Notes: generated by a model not told the origin, from the sequence alone. Positions 27,308 through 36,803 are shown, counted from the stretch's first letter. The stretch: 58,811 nucleotides of DNA from an uncultured Collinsella sp. (GCA_937923795.1 CALDWI010000020.1:1-58811); one strand, 5' to 3'. Translations and numbers: made by a program.

Positions 27308-28049
27308 TCAACCAAGACGAGTCAACAAGGCGCGCTCTCCTCGGCAGCAAGGGCATTCGTGCTGTAACGAGTGGTGGAGATGGCCACGCTTGCACACAAC
27401 TGTCTCGGATAGATAGCGGTCGAGCAGGCGCGCCCATGTGCGTGCGTCAAGACGCTCCTCCGCCCTGCCATACAGCGATCGACGGAGTGCCTCGCCCATA
27501 GTGCCGCTAAAATCATCGAGCTCAAGAGCGTACTTTGGGACAACGTATCCGACCAACGTCCCCACAAACGGGCTGTGCCCATTACACACGCAGCTGTTTA
27601 TCAATGGTGCAGGCGGAATGTCATCGTCGTCCAGGTCAAATATGTCCAAGTCCAGCTCACCAGAAGCGTATGGGTGTATTCCGCGGTTAAGCATCTTAAA
27701 GATATGGACCGCGAGTCCAAAGTCATCCGTCTGTGGCGTAAACACGGGGGCATTCGTGGACGCTGCCAAGCTCTCGAAATCGCTGATGCCGGCTATCTCC
27801 ATGAGTTGAAGCACCTCGGGGGCAATATAGCCGGGAGCGGCGCACGCAGTCCTATGTGTCACATCCGAAAGCGTAAAGCTATACGAGCGCCTTGATGGTA
27901 TCCATGCCCGCATGCGCCGAAGCCTCGCAACCCTTCTGCCCGTTGAGCACGCACTCGAGCAGCGTATCGTATGCGCGCTGGGCTTCGGGGGCCAGGTACG
28001 CCCTGTTAAACATGCCCTCGGGTCGCACGTTTCCCTTCGAGTCGATCAT
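27308..28049 (-). pseudogene. Broken Ser/Thr protein kinase-like gene with C-terminal zinc ribbon
   Basis: Two overlapping minus-strand frames form one decayed gene. The first (28049-27879) encodes a 56-residue start, MIDSKGNVRPEGMFNRAYLA, of unknown kin. The second (to 27308) encodes the C-lobe of a kinase: the GYIAPEV loop that follows the activation segment, then DDFGLAVHIFKML for the F-helix, and a C-terminal CxxxH...CPCC zinc ribbon. The N-lobe, ATP loop and catalytic HRD region are absent, so the gene cannot make a working kinase. Kinases with such ribbons occur in vWA/PP2C/kinase triads related to TerY systems; no partner gene survives here. Confidence 0.65.
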
Positions 28050-28138
28050 ATAAGGCCCCAATCTGTTTGGTTTCCCCAGATTGTGTGCCCGCACACCCAA
28101 GCCGCACGGCCCGCCGTTCAGCTGAAACCACCACACAA

Positions 28139-28171
28139 AAAGTCCGCCGACCATTGAAGTCGGCGGACTTT
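28139..28171 (-). terminator. Terminator after aguA1
   Basis: AAAGTCCGCCGAC (28139-28151) pairs perfectly with 28159-28171 around CATTGAA, giving a U-run on the minus strand 39 bases past the aguA1 stop. Confidence 0.88.
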
Positions 28172-28209
28172 CGCGTGCGGACAATCAAGCACTGTTCACC
28201 ATGGAACTG

Positions 28210-29331
28210 CTATTTACAGCGCGCCTTGGGCTGCTGCTGGGTGATGCAGTGGATGTTGCCGCCGCCGTAGATAACCTCGCGAGTCATGATACCGATGACT
28301 TCACGGTCCGGATAAGCAGCCTGGATATCCTTGAGCGCCTGGGCGTCATTGGGATCGCCGAACTGCGGTACAAGCACTGCGCCGTTGATGGGCAGGAAGT
28401 TGAGGTAGCTCGGCTCGAAAGCATCCTCGGGGGTACGCGGCAGCACGCCCTCGACGGGGTCAATCGTGCTGGCCTCCTCCTCGGTCATATATACCGAGGT
28501 CGCAGGCATAATCACCTTGTGGATCTTGAGCTTGCGGCCACGGGCATCCGTCGTCTCGGAAAGCGTCTTATACGCCTCTTGGCACTCCTTGTAGAACTTA
28601 TGGTTGGGATCATCGGTCCACATGCAGCAGACCTCGCCGGGCGCACTAAAGCATGCGACGTCGTCCACGTGCCCGTTGGTCTCAAACGGGTCGATGCCAT
28701 CCTTGATCCAAATGACCTTCTCGATGCCCAGGTACTCGGCAAGCTTCTCCTCGATCTGCTCCTTGGTGTACTGGGGGTTGCGGTCCTCATTGAGCAGGCA
28801 CATCTCGGTGGTCACCACGGTGCCCTGGCCGTCGCAGTTAAACGAGCCACCCTCGAGGATATAATCCTCAGGACGATAGCGGTTAACCTGCTCGAGCTGT
28901 GCCACCTGCAGGCCAATGGAAGCGTCCTTGTCCCACGGGAAATACAGGCCGTCAATGAAACCGCCGTAAGCATTAAAGTGGAAGTGCGAGAGTGCCACGT
29001 CCCCCTTGTCGTTGACAAGAAACGCCGGGCCGGGGTCGCGAATCCAGCTGTCGTTGTACTCCATGTGGATAACGCGCACGTTCTCAACGCCGTCGAAGAT
29101 CTCACACACCGCGGGGAAGTCTTCAGTGTTGACGCCCACAGTGATGGGCTGAAAACGTGCAACGGTCTTAATAATCTCGGTAAAGACCTTTTGCGCCGGC
29201 TTGGCACCACAGCGCCACACATCCGAGCGATGCGGCCACAAAATCCAGGTGCGCTCCTGCTCTTCGTACTCGCCGGGCATGTAGAATCCGTCCTTCTTTG
29301 GCGTAGACTCGCTCTCGTAAATGGTCTTCAT
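28210..29331 (-). CDS. aguA: Agmatine deiminase 1
   Basis: Hydrolyses agmatine to N-carbamoylputrescine and ammonia. The 373-residue protein matches the family throughout: WPHRSDVWR, the substrate-binding MEYNDSWIRDPGP, a central ILEGGSFNCDGQGT with the catalytic Glu, NGHVDD, and the nucleophilic cysteine in GGGNIHCITQQ (Cys362). It is divergent from a GAF-LuxR regulator and stands apart from the second copy at 38795, so the two paralogues are probably switched on by different signals. Confidence 0.94.
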   Translation of the reverse strand: MKTIYESESTPKKDGFYMPGEYEEQERTWILWPHRSDVWRCGAKPAQKVFTEIIKTVARFQPITVGVNTEDFPAVCEIFDGVENVRVIHMEYNDSWIRDPGPAFLVNDKGDVALSHFHFNAYGGFIDGLYFPWDKDASIGLQVAQLEQVNRYRPEDYILEGGSFNCDGQGTVVTTEMCLLNEDRNPQYTKEQIEEKLAEYLGIEKVIWIKDGIDPFETNGHVDDVACFSAPGEVCCMWTDDPNHKFYKECQEAYKTLSETTDARGRKLKIHKVIMPATSVYMTEEEASTIDPVEGVLPRTPEDAFEPSYLNFLPINGAVLVPQFGDPNDAQALKDIQAAYPDREVIGIMTREVIYGGGNIHCITQQQPKARCK

Positions 29332-29509
29332 TTCAAGCTCCTAAATCTAGGTGCTTTTGCTTGACGAGACCATGATGCGGCCGCACCGAGATGTTCTCAA
29401 TGGTCCCTCGAGCCCCTTTCAGCGACCGACGGTATACCATTCGCTGACCTAAAGTTCTATTCAGGCCGAGAACATGACATACTGGGTTCCACAATGGAAA
29501 GGATGCCCT

Positions 29510-30313
29510 ATGCCCCCATGCAATAATCAGCAGACTATTGAGTTGGACAGTACGACCTGGACTGCTCTCAACGAGCTCGCGCTTGCAATCCACGCATCAC
29601 ACGGTGTCGATAAGCTGCAAAAGGAGACCCTCGAGGGAACGACAGGGCTCGTGCCCCATCGGATCGCCATGTTCGACCTGATCGAGGCAGCGGGCAGTGA
29701 TGCCCCACGCTACGTCCACCCCGCAAGCAGCGGAATGGACGACCGCGCACTGAGCGACTACTACAACCGCTACGCCGCGATGGACTATACAACATGGAGC
29801 TTTGACTTACATAAGGTCGGCGTCTACCGCGACCTCGACCTCGTCGACGTCGAGCGACGCGATGCCACGCCCATCTATCGCAAATGGATGGAACCGCAGG
29901 GCGTCTACTTTGGCTGTACGGCCACGCTCGCGCACAACGACAGCCCGCTAGGAAGCATCACCCTGTTTCGTGAACGCACGGCCGGAGACTTCACCGACAC
30001 CGAGCTCGCAATCCTGCTCGAAGTCGCTCGGCACGCGAGCCTCGCGCTCGCCAACCTCTATCCTCGGGGCATTAAACTCACCCAGACAGAAGACACAAAC
30101 CAGCTAAATGCTTTCATTACAGAACACAATATCCAACCGCGCGAAGCCGAAGTCATGCGGCTCATGCTCGACGGCAAAACGAACAAACAGATGGCAAACG
30201 AGCTATTCATAAGCGAGTCAACCGTCAAGAAGCATGTCAACGCCATCTATCGCAAGCTCGGCGTCAGCAACCGCCTGGGCCTCATGACTGCCACGCAAAA
30301 CATCCCGCGATAA
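29510..30313 (+). CDS. GAF-like/LuxR-family transcriptional regulator
   Basis: The 267-residue soluble protein has an N-terminal GAF-type sensor region (about 10-190) and a C-terminal LuxR helix-turn-helix (QPREAEVMRLMLDGKTNKQM...STVKKHVNAIYRKLGVSNR). AAGGA precedes the ATG at 29510 by 8 bases; an in-frame ATG at 29474 lacks a site. Divergent placement from aguA1 suggests it controls that gene, perhaps in response to agmatine or a metabolite. It is unlike the membrane-anchored LuxR regulators at 35492 and 43346. Confidence 0.85.
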   Translation: MPPCNNQQTIELDSTTWTALNELALAIHASHGVDKLQKETLEGTTGLVPHRIAMFDLIEAAGSDAPRYVHPASSGMDDRALSDYYNRYAAMDYTTWSFDLHKVGVYRDLDLVDVERRDATPIYRKWMEPQGVYFGCTATLAHNDSPLGSITLFRERTAGDFTDTELAILLEVARHASLALANLYPRGIKLTQTEDTNQLNAFITEHNIQPREAEVMRLMLDGKTNKQMANELFISESTVKKHVNAIYRKLGVSNRLGLMTATQNIPR

Positions 30314-30314
30314 A

Positions 30315-30346
30315 AAAGGGCGCCCTCCATGCAGAGAACGCCCTTT
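30315..30346 (+). terminator. Hairpin after the GAF-LuxR gene
   Basis: AAAGGGCG (30315-30322) and CGCCCTTT (30339-30346) immediately follow the stop codon. A weak T-run follows. Confidence 0.6.
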
Positions 30347-30389
30347 GATTTCGCCATTTGAATTAGTGTCGGCTCTGGCTCAAAGAGTA

Positions 30390-30664
30390 GACAGGTTTAT
30401 TTTGGCAGGTTTTATCTGGGCAAATGTCAGCCGCCGCGAGGGAGCTGCCTTCCCTCGCGGCGGTCTTCTAGCAGAAAAACCAAGTGAGTAGGCTTTTTGC
30501 AGGAGGTCAAGCACGCCCCAAAACGCCACAGCTCTGACCTGCGGTTTTATTGAGTATTTGTTGCGATGTGCTCGGCATATCCAAATAAGTCTACTCACTT
30601 GCATCTAAGACGCACCAGATAGGCAAAAACCGCCGCAAAAAGGGGGCCGGTTCCCTTCGCGGCA
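30390..30664 (+). repeat. About 275-bp repeat block downstream of a LuxR gene, copy 1
   Basis: The block consists of a GACAGGTTTATTTTGGCAGG start, a CCGCCGCGAGGGAG/CTCCCTCGCGGCGG-type hairpin, then AAGTGAGTAGGCTT...AAGTCTACTCACTT arms around a GACCTGCGGTTTTATTGAG core, and a second GC-rich hairpin. A closely similar block follows the LuxR gene at 44311. It accounts for the 372-base gap here. It has no ORF. Confidence 0.8.
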
Positions 30665-30685
30665 GCCGTTAATACGCCGAGCTTG

Positions 30686-31855
30686 TTATCGTAAAAGCCA
30701 ATCACGCGCCGAAACCACACTACAGTCTTTCGACTCATACGTTGAGTCCACGCGGGCCACAACATAGCGCGCATCTTTTGCAATGTCGATCTCATCGCAT
30801 ACAGTCTGTAGATGGCGGGCGTACTTATCGTGATACGTTCTGGATGATTTTATTTCGATAGCCTTGGGACTCCCTGAGTTTGTACAGTCGAGCAAATCGA
30901 TTTCACGCTTGCTGTCGTCCCTATAGAAATACAGCTCGGGATTCTCGCCCACGTTGAGATGGCTCTTCGCCGTTTCGGAAACGATGAGGTTTTCGAAAAC
31001 GGCCCCCAGATAAGGGCTCTCCAATAGTTGCTCCAGTGATCCAATTTTGAGCAAGTAGCAGAGCAGCCCCGTGTCGTAAAAATAGAGCTTGGGCGTTTTA
31101 GTTAGACGCTTCTTGGCATTTGCATAATAGGGCTGCAGCGAAAACGTCAGGTAGCTCTGCTCCAGAATGGACAACCAGCTTTTAATGGTCGATACGCTCA
31201 CGCCCGTATCTCGAGAAAGCGATGATATATTGATGAGGGCACCGACGCTCTGAGCAATTATGGACAGAAACTTATGAAACTCCGCCTTATTGCGCACATC
31301 AAGCAAGCCCACAACATCGCGCTCAACATAGGTATCGATATAGCTGGGAAAATAAACCGAGGACGGCATTCCGGCGGAACGCAGGCGAGGGTATCCCCCT
31401 TCGAGCGCGAACAAATCCACTTCCAGCTGCCCCTGCTGGCCCCTCTCCGCTTCTCGAAACGATAATGGCAGCAATTTTAAGATCCCGACTCGCCCGGCAA
31501 GAGACTGCCCGATGCTTTTCATCATCAAAAAGTTTTGCGAGCCTGTAAGGATGTATTGACCGGCGTCTCCCCGCTCATCCGAAACAACCTGGATCATTGA
31601 AAACAAATCCGGGGCGTATTGCGCCTCATCGATGATGAGTCCGCCCTTTCGGTTGCGGATAAAACTCACCGGATCCTCCAAGGCCGCGCGCCTCGTTTGA
31701 GGGTCCTCAAGCGTGACGTAGGAATAGTCGGGAAAGGCATGCCGAACCAGCGTAGACTTACCACTCTGCCTAGGCCCTGTCAACGACACAACAGGAAACC
31801 AGCCTGCCATGCGAATGAGCAACTCATGCAAATCCCTGTTAATGAACTCAGCCAT
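30686..31855 (-). CDS. AAA ATPase with DUF4143, type 1
   Basis: The 389-residue protein has Walker A GPRQSGKST (27-35), Walker B GGLIIDEAQ, a sensor TGSQNFLM, and a C-terminal DUF4143 region with the nuclease-like EIDLL...AIEIKSS motif. Such ATPases are widespread in gut bacteria; their biological role is not established. The ATG at 31855 follows AGGGG; the frame extends upstream only through a set of 23-bp tandem repeats. Lower GC than its neighbours suggests horizontal gain. It interrupts the agmatine island. Confidence 0.85.
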   Translation of the reverse strand: MAEFINRDLHELLIRMAGWFPVVSLTGPRQSGKSTLVRHAFPDYSYVTLEDPQTRRAALEDPVSFIRNRKGGLIIDEAQYAPDLFSMIQVVSDERGDAGQYILTGSQNFLMMKSIGQSLAGRVGILKLLPLSFREAERGQQGQLEVDLFALEGGYPRLRSAGMPSSVYFPSYIDTYVERDVVGLLDVRNKAEFHKFLSIIAQSVGALINISSLSRDTGVSVSTIKSWLSILEQSYLTFSLQPYYANAKKRLTKTPKLYFYDTGLLCYLLKIGSLEQLLESPYLGAVFENLIVSETAKSHLNVGENPELYFYRDDSKREIDLLDCTNSGSPKAIEIKSSRTYHDKYARHLQTVCDEIDIAKDARYVVARVDSTYESKDCSVVSARDWLLR

Positions 31856-31879
31856 ATCAACGCCCCTTATTACGCTGTT

Positions 31880-31940
31880 ACCATAATCGAATAGTTTCAT
31901 TCTCCATAATCTTATAGTAGCGTTTACCATAATCTTATAG
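31880..31940 (-). repeat. Three 23-bp tandem repeats upstream of the DUF4143 ATPase
   Basis: Copies begin at 31880, 31903 and 31926. On the plus strand each contains a variant of ACCATAATCTTATAG (first copy ACCATAATCGAATAG). The period is 23 bases, about two helical turns. The minus-strand CTATAAGATTATGG core resembles both a -10 element and a protein-binding iteron. Confidence 0.8.
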
Positions 31941-31996
31941 TAACCCAGTTCAAAAGCATTATTTATAGAGCCGAAATCTCAGACCCTAAATAACAA

Positions 31997-32035
31997 AAGC
32001 CACCACAATGGGGGCTGTCCCCATTGTGGTGGCTT
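31997..32035 (-). terminator. Terminator after the MATE gene
   Basis: A perfect 17-bp stem, 31997-32013 with 32019-32035, loop GCTGT, 49 bases past the MATE stop. The same CCACCACAA...TTGTGGTGG design recurs at 51471. Confidence 0.8.
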
Positions 32036-32083
32036 GCAGGCGAGTTAACTTGTTCGACTATCGTACGCCAGCCATGTCCGAGC

Positions 32084-33460
32084 CTAGAGCGTGGCAAGGC
32101 GCTTGGACTCGTGCGCGGCGAGCGCAATGGAGATGATGCCAGTAATGGCATCGGCCACCACCAGGGCGATCCACACGCCCTCGACACCCATCATGTTGCC
32201 GAGGAGGTACATAAGCGGCACCGAGCAGATCACATAGCGAAGCAGGCCCGTAAACGTGGCGACACCCACCTTCTCGACCGCCTGGAAATACATCGACATG
32301 GTCATGGCAAGATAGCCCAGGGCAACAGCCAGGATGACAGTACGCGTGGCGTTGGCGGCAACCTCAACGAGCGCAGGATCGCTGCCGGCAAAGAAGGCGC
32401 ACACCGGGGTGGCGGCAAGCCAGAGCGCGACGGTGACCAGCGCCAGCGTCACAACCTGGTACTTAAGCGTGCAGGAGAGCGTCTCCTTAAGGCGTGCCCA
32501 AGCCTTTGCGCCGGCGTTGAAGGCAGCGATGGGCTGCAGACCGTAGGAGAAGCACTGGGCAACCATCATGGTAATGTAGAGGATGTAGCCGTTGATCACG
32601 CCAAAGGCTGCGATGTAGAGCGAGCCCATGTCGCCGCCGAGCGAACCCAAAAGCGAGTTGGCAACGGTATTAAAGATAAAGGTCGCACCCTGGACCAGGA
32701 AGAACGGGAAGCCGATCTTGAAGATCTGGCCGCAGATGGCGAGGTCGAGCTTAAGGTCGGCCAGGCTAATCTGGAGCTGGGACTTTTTGCCCCCGATGAA
32801 CCAGAAGATACCGATGGCCCAGATACCGATGGAAAGCCCGTAGTACACGCCGGCGCCCATAACGCCAAACTTGAGCACAAACGTGGAAAGCGCGAGCCAA
32901 CAGATGGCGACGATGGCCGAAACGGTCATGAGGTTGGCCTGGATCTGAACCTTCTCGTCCACACGCATCACAGCGGTGATCATCTGGCCAATGACCGTGA
33001 GCGGCAGCAGCACGGCGAAGGTGCGCACGCCGGCAACGGTATCGGCCATGATGTCGGGCGTGGCGCCAAAGAATGTGCAGATGGGCTCGGTAAACACTGC
33101 CATCACCACAGCAAGCAGCACACTCACGATCGTGGTGAGCCAAAAGCCCTGGCTAAAAGCCTTGCTTGCGCCCTTGATGTCGCCGGCACCCAAAAGGTTG
33201 CCCACCACGGCGGGCACGCCGGTGCCAAACAGGTTGCCAAAGGCCAGGTTGATGTACTCGACCGACATAATGATCGAGACACATGCCAGGCCGTGGGCAC
33301 CTAGGCCCCAACCCATCACGAGGCCCTCAAGGACCACCATGATGATCTGGGCGAGCATGCCCTGGCCGGTGACGATGGTGTACTTACGCACCAGACCGGG
33401 AATCGGTTGGGAGGCGAGCTCGCGCTCCTCCTCCACGGCAGCGGTTACTTCTTCTGCCAT
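32084..33460 (-). CDS. MATE-family efflux transporter
   Basis: The 458-residue membrane protein has twelve predicted helices in two six-helix repeats, with MATE-like GTGVPAVVGNLLGAGD in the first half and the matching QPIAAFNAGAKAW in the second. It should export a cationic or organic substrate with Na+ or H+ exchange. GGGGAG precedes the ATG at 33460. It follows an amidohydrolase gene with an 87-base gap, so the two may be cotranscribed; the pair could process and export a common compound. Confidence 0.9.
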   Translation of the reverse strand: MAEEVTAAVEEERELASQPIPGLVRKYTIVTGQGMLAQIIMVVLEGLVMGWGLGAHGLACVSIIMSVEYINLAFGNLFGTGVPAVVGNLLGAGDIKGASKAFSQGFWLTTIVSVLLAVVMAVFTEPICTFFGATPDIMADTVAGVRTFAVLLPLTVIGQMITAVMRVDEKVQIQANLMTVSAIVAICWLALSTFVLKFGVMGAGVYYGLSIGIWAIGIFWFIGGKKSQLQISLADLKLDLAICGQIFKIGFPFFLVQGATFIFNTVANSLLGSLGGDMGSLYIAAFGVINGYILYITMMVAQCFSYGLQPIAAFNAGAKAWARLKETLSCTLKYQVVTLALVTVALWLAATPVCAFFAGSDPALVEVAANATRTVILAVALGYLAMTMSMYFQAVEKVGVATFTGLLRYVICSVPLMYLLGNMMGVEGVWIALVVADAITGIISIALAAHESKRLATL

Positions 33461-33547
33461 TGTTCTCCCCTTTCCTTGAGAGAGTAGTGCTGAATGGATG
33501 TCAGGCGGCTGACAACTGGCACCAAGCCGCCCAATCAAACGATGGCG

Positions 33548-35176
33548 CTATGCCTCAAAGACCACCTTGCCGGTGATCATCGTGAGGGCTGCGGTAGCCT
33601 CGAGCACCTCGGCCGGCTCGCAATCAAAGAGATTGCGGTCGAGCACGCAGATATCTGCCTGTTTGCCGCACGCGAGCGTGCCGATGCGGTCCTCGGCATG
33701 CATGGCGTAGGCGCTGCCATAGGTGTAGGCGCGCAGAGCCTCGGCCATGGTAATGCGCTCCTGGGGGAACCAGCCCTCAGGGTTGGAACCGTCCTCGAGC
33801 ATGCGGAAGACCGCGCCGTACACCTCCTCCATGGGCTCCAAGCCCACAACGGGGAAGTCACTGCCCAGGTGCACCACGGCTCCGCTGGCAAGCAGGCTAT
33901 GCAGGGGCCACGAAAGCGCGGCACGCTCGGGACCCACGGCTTCGTCCTTGGCAAGGTCAGCCATATCGAGCAGCATGTGCCACGGCTGCATGCCGGGGCA
34001 GACGCCGAGCTCGGCATAACGCGGCATATCCTCGGGTTGAACCGTCTCGTTGTGCTCCATGGAGTGGCGACAATCCCGCTTGCCATGCAAGCGCTCGCCC
34101 TCCTCAAAGCAATCGAGCACAAAACGCACCGAGCGATCGCCGATTGCATGGATGCGCGTGTCAACGCCCCATTCCTGCGCCCTCAGGATGGCAGCACGGA
34201 TGCGCTCCGGCTCCTCCGCGGGCTCACCACAGGTGTCGGGTGCGTTGCTATAGGGTTCAAGCATCCAGGCGGTATGGTCGGAGCACACACCATCAAGGAA
34301 CTGCTTAAAGCCGTGCCACTCCACCTGCGTACCCGGGAAGGCGTATTTCTCCTTGATCTGCTCGAGCGTCAAGGACTCGTTTTCGAACAGGTCGGTGTAC
34401 AGGAACACGCGCAGCGGCAAGTCGCCCTTGGCATTAAGACCTGCCAACACCGCATACGGGTTTTCCATGCTCACAAACGTAGGATTGACCATGCCGACCG
34501 TAGTGATTCCCAGGGCATTGGCGCGCCGGGCGGTTTTTGCAAACGACGCGTCAACAACCTCGGGCGCTGGGTCGTAGACCTCGTCCATAAAGAAGGCGCC
34601 GGCGTTGTTGGAAAACACGCCCGTCAGATTGCCGTCGGCATCCTTAAGGATCTTGCCGCCTGCGGGATCGGGCGTCTGCGAAGTTACTCCCACCTTGTTG
34701 ATGGCGCAGGTATTGGCACTAAAGGTATGCAAGTCAACCTGCTGCAGAAATACCGGGCGGTCGGAGATGTACTCATCGATCATCGCGGCCGTGGGCATCT
34801 CGGGGACATCCCACTGGAACTGGATAATCTGGCAGCCCAGAATCCACTCGTTATCGGGATGGTCGGCCGCAAACGCCACGACACGTTCCATCGCCATCTC
34901 AAAACTGGTGCAGTCGATGAGGTTGACGGCAAAATCGGGGTCGGTCATAAACGCGCCCTGGGCAAAATGCGTGTGCGAGTCGATCAGGCCGGGCATGACG
35001 AGCTGGTCGCCAAAGTCGCGCACCTCGGTATCGGGACCGATAAACGGTGCCAGGTGAGCATCGTCACCGCAGGCAACGATTTTATCGCCCCGCACGGCAA
35101 CGCCGCCCTTAAACGGCTCGAGCCCATCGCCGGTAAAGACGGCGTCGCTCTTGATAACTACATCAGCCTTGTCCAT
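33548..35176 (-). CDS. Amidohydrolase family 3 (YtcJ-like)
   Basis: The 542-residue metal-dependent hydrolase has the N-terminal composite beta-domain ending in VMPGLIDSHTHF (metal-binding His pair), a middle RIHAIGDRSV motif, HSMEHNETV, and LGSDFPV near the C-terminus. The substrate is unknown; YtcJ-type enzymes act on amides or carbamates. GAGGAGG precedes the ATG at 35176. Its place between aguA1 and the second agmatine cluster makes an amide or carbamoyl substrate attractive, but that is conjecture. Confidence 0.85.
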   Translation of the reverse strand: MDKADVVIKSDAVFTGDGLEPFKGGVAVRGDKIVACGDDAHLAPFIGPDTEVRDFGDQLVMPGLIDSHTHFAQGAFMTDPDFAVNLIDCTSFEMAMERVVAFAADHPDNEWILGCQIIQFQWDVPEMPTAAMIDEYISDRPVFLQQVDLHTFSANTCAINKVGVTSQTPDPAGGKILKDADGNLTGVFSNNAGAFFMDEVYDPAPEVVDASFAKTARRANALGITTVGMVNPTFVSMENPYAVLAGLNAKGDLPLRVFLYTDLFENESLTLEQIKEKYAFPGTQVEWHGFKQFLDGVCSDHTAWMLEPYSNAPDTCGEPAEEPERIRAAILRAQEWGVDTRIHAIGDRSVRFVLDCFEEGERLHGKRDCRHSMEHNETVQPEDMPRYAELGVCPGMQPWHMLLDMADLAKDEAVGPERAALSWPLHSLLASGAVVHLGSDFPVVGLEPMEEVYGAVFRMLEDGSNPEGWFPQERITMAEALRAYTYGSAYAMHAEDRIGTLACGKQADICVLDRNLFDCEPAEVLEATAALTMITGKVVFEA

Positions 35177-35491
35177 GCGAGCCTCCTCAGGCATCTTTGG
35201 TTGTAACGCGGACGCACCGCCCGCGTGGGCACTCGGTTGGGAGCGTAGCGCTCCCGCATCGGCGCGTGCCTACAAGCCGTGCTCGGACGTCTGTCCCACG
35301 TCCGCGGCTTCGCGCTACACCCATTGATACACAGGGGCAAATCCGTGCCAAGGCCAGGGACCGCAAACGGTCAGTTTAAGCAGGTTTACACGCTTTACCT
35401 GCAGGTTTATTGTCTGAGATTATTACCGCTTCATTACGCCCAACGGTGTGGCCGCCCACACAGCAAGACCCGCATGCGAGGAAGAATGAGG
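35177..35491. other. Hairpin-rich leader of the amidohydrolase gene
   Basis: This 315-base gap contains a perfect GGGAGCG-TAG-CGCTCCC hairpin near 35239, a larger AAGCCG...CGGCTT stem around two ACGTCC-type arms near 35274-35308, and, near 35375-35411, repeated CAGGTTTA-like strings. It may be a structured 5' leader for the minus-strand amidohydrolase or hold LuxR binding sites. There is no credible ORF. Confidence 0.4.
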
Positions 35492-36483
35492 CTAGGAACG
35501 CCAAAAGGTATCTATAAGGTCATCTCGGTTGGAGACGCCGCTTTTAACGTAGATGCGATGCAAGTGTGCCTTGACCGTGCCAGGGCTGATGACCAACTCG
35601 CTGGCGATGTTTTGGGCGTCGTTGCCCTTCAGCACCAGCGTGAGCACCTCCTGCTCGCGCCGTGACAGCTTATGGGCGTCGGCATAAATCACCACACGCG
35701 ATGCGAGATCGTCCTCAGAGCTTGCGCTCTCGGCTGCCACGTCCTCATCGGCACGCGGATGACGGGCATACACACGCAGGATATGGCTAAACTGGCAAAA
35801 AAGCTGAGCCGCGCATACCACGAGCAGTACGTTTTCGGAGATATTGCGCTCGGACAGATACCACAAAAAGAGGCCGATGACGGGGTTTTGGGAGTCGGGG
35901 CGGCAGAACAAGATCATGTAGGTGTCCTCGGCGATCACGCAAAACACAAGAACGAAGGCCACCTTCCAAAAGAGCTTTGAGCGGTCGAGGTCGAGTTTCT
36001 CAACACGCGTTGCTCTGTACCGGTAATGCCAGGCGGCATAGGCAAGACATCCTACATTACCCAGGTCACGCGTGAGCCAAAAGAGATACTGCTGCACCTC
36101 TCCGGCAGCGCCGCTGCGAGGCACCAGCAGCAATTGCAAGATTGAAAACGGCACGATAGCGAGTCCGAGCATGCGCGACGTCGGTCTTTTGCGCAAGCGC
36201 GCAAACATCCATAGCACCACGCAGGCATAGATGGCAATACCAAGCACGCAGCGCAGCAAGGGGTGCTGCAGCGGCTCGCTAAAGGTAACGGCGTAGTCGT
36301 ATTTGAGCCGATTGTACTCGTCAAAAAAGATGACCGACATATCGAGCATATAGAGCAAAAACCCGCCGCGGCCACGAGGCTGTCGCGACGGCGCGTCATG
36401 AGCCAAACCACCAATGCCACGGCACTGGTCACCAGAGCCACACCCATGATAATCGTGGTGTAGATATAGAACGCGAAACTCAT
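35492..36483 (-). pseudogene. Membrane-anchored LuxR-family regulator, frameshifted
   Basis: N-terminal helices start at the ATG at 36483 (GGAGG 6 bases upstream; MSFAFYIYTTIIMGVALVTS). The rest of the membrane domain and the C-terminal LuxR helix-turn-helix (SRREQEVLTLVLKG...GTVKAHLHRIYVKSGVSNR) are in another frame. Restoring one base in the A-run 36357-36361 gives a continuous 330-residue protein that aligns end to end with the intact homologue at 43346. It may be a true pseudogene, a phase-variable tract, or a sequencing error. The intact form would be a 7-helix sensor-regulator of the adjacent antiporter or amidohydrolase. Confidence 0.85.
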
Positions 36484-36611
36484 GCCCGCCTCCCCTGTCT
36501 AGATGCTGTGAGGATGTTGACAGATTCTTTGCCGCAAGATTAGACTCACCGATTAAACGTACTGTATCGTTTAGATAAACAAGCTGTGTCTCACCGATGA
36601 AAGGAGATGCC

Positions 36612-36803
36612 ATGACACCGATCGCTCCGCTCAAGATGCTCGTCGCGCCCGCCGCCAAGGCCATCACCCGACTCGGTTCTTCCATGACCTACGACAATGT
36701 CCCCTGCGCCGTTGAGGCGCGTTCGGACAGCTGCCCCTACCTGGGCCACGTCCCCTACTTTGCACCCAAGCTCGCATCTGATCCCGAGCAGCGTGAGCAG
36801 TAA
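36612..36803 (+). CDS. Small hypothetical protein (63 aa)
   Basis: I do not recognise the protein. It begins MTPIAPLKMLVAPAAKAITR, has a hydrophobic-basic first third that could form an amphipathic helix, then two cysteines (PCAV and SCPYL). AAAGGAG lies 6 bases before the ATG. Codon use matches expressed genes of the window (GCC, CTC, AAG, ATC), which argues against chance. It is divergent from the frameshifted LuxR gene and convergent with the antiporter gene. Just upstream, TTAAACG and CGTTTAGA form a dyad. Confidence 0.65.
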   Translation: MTPIAPLKMLVAPAAKAITRLGSSMTYDNVPCAVEARSDSCPYLGHVPYFAPKLASDPEQREQ

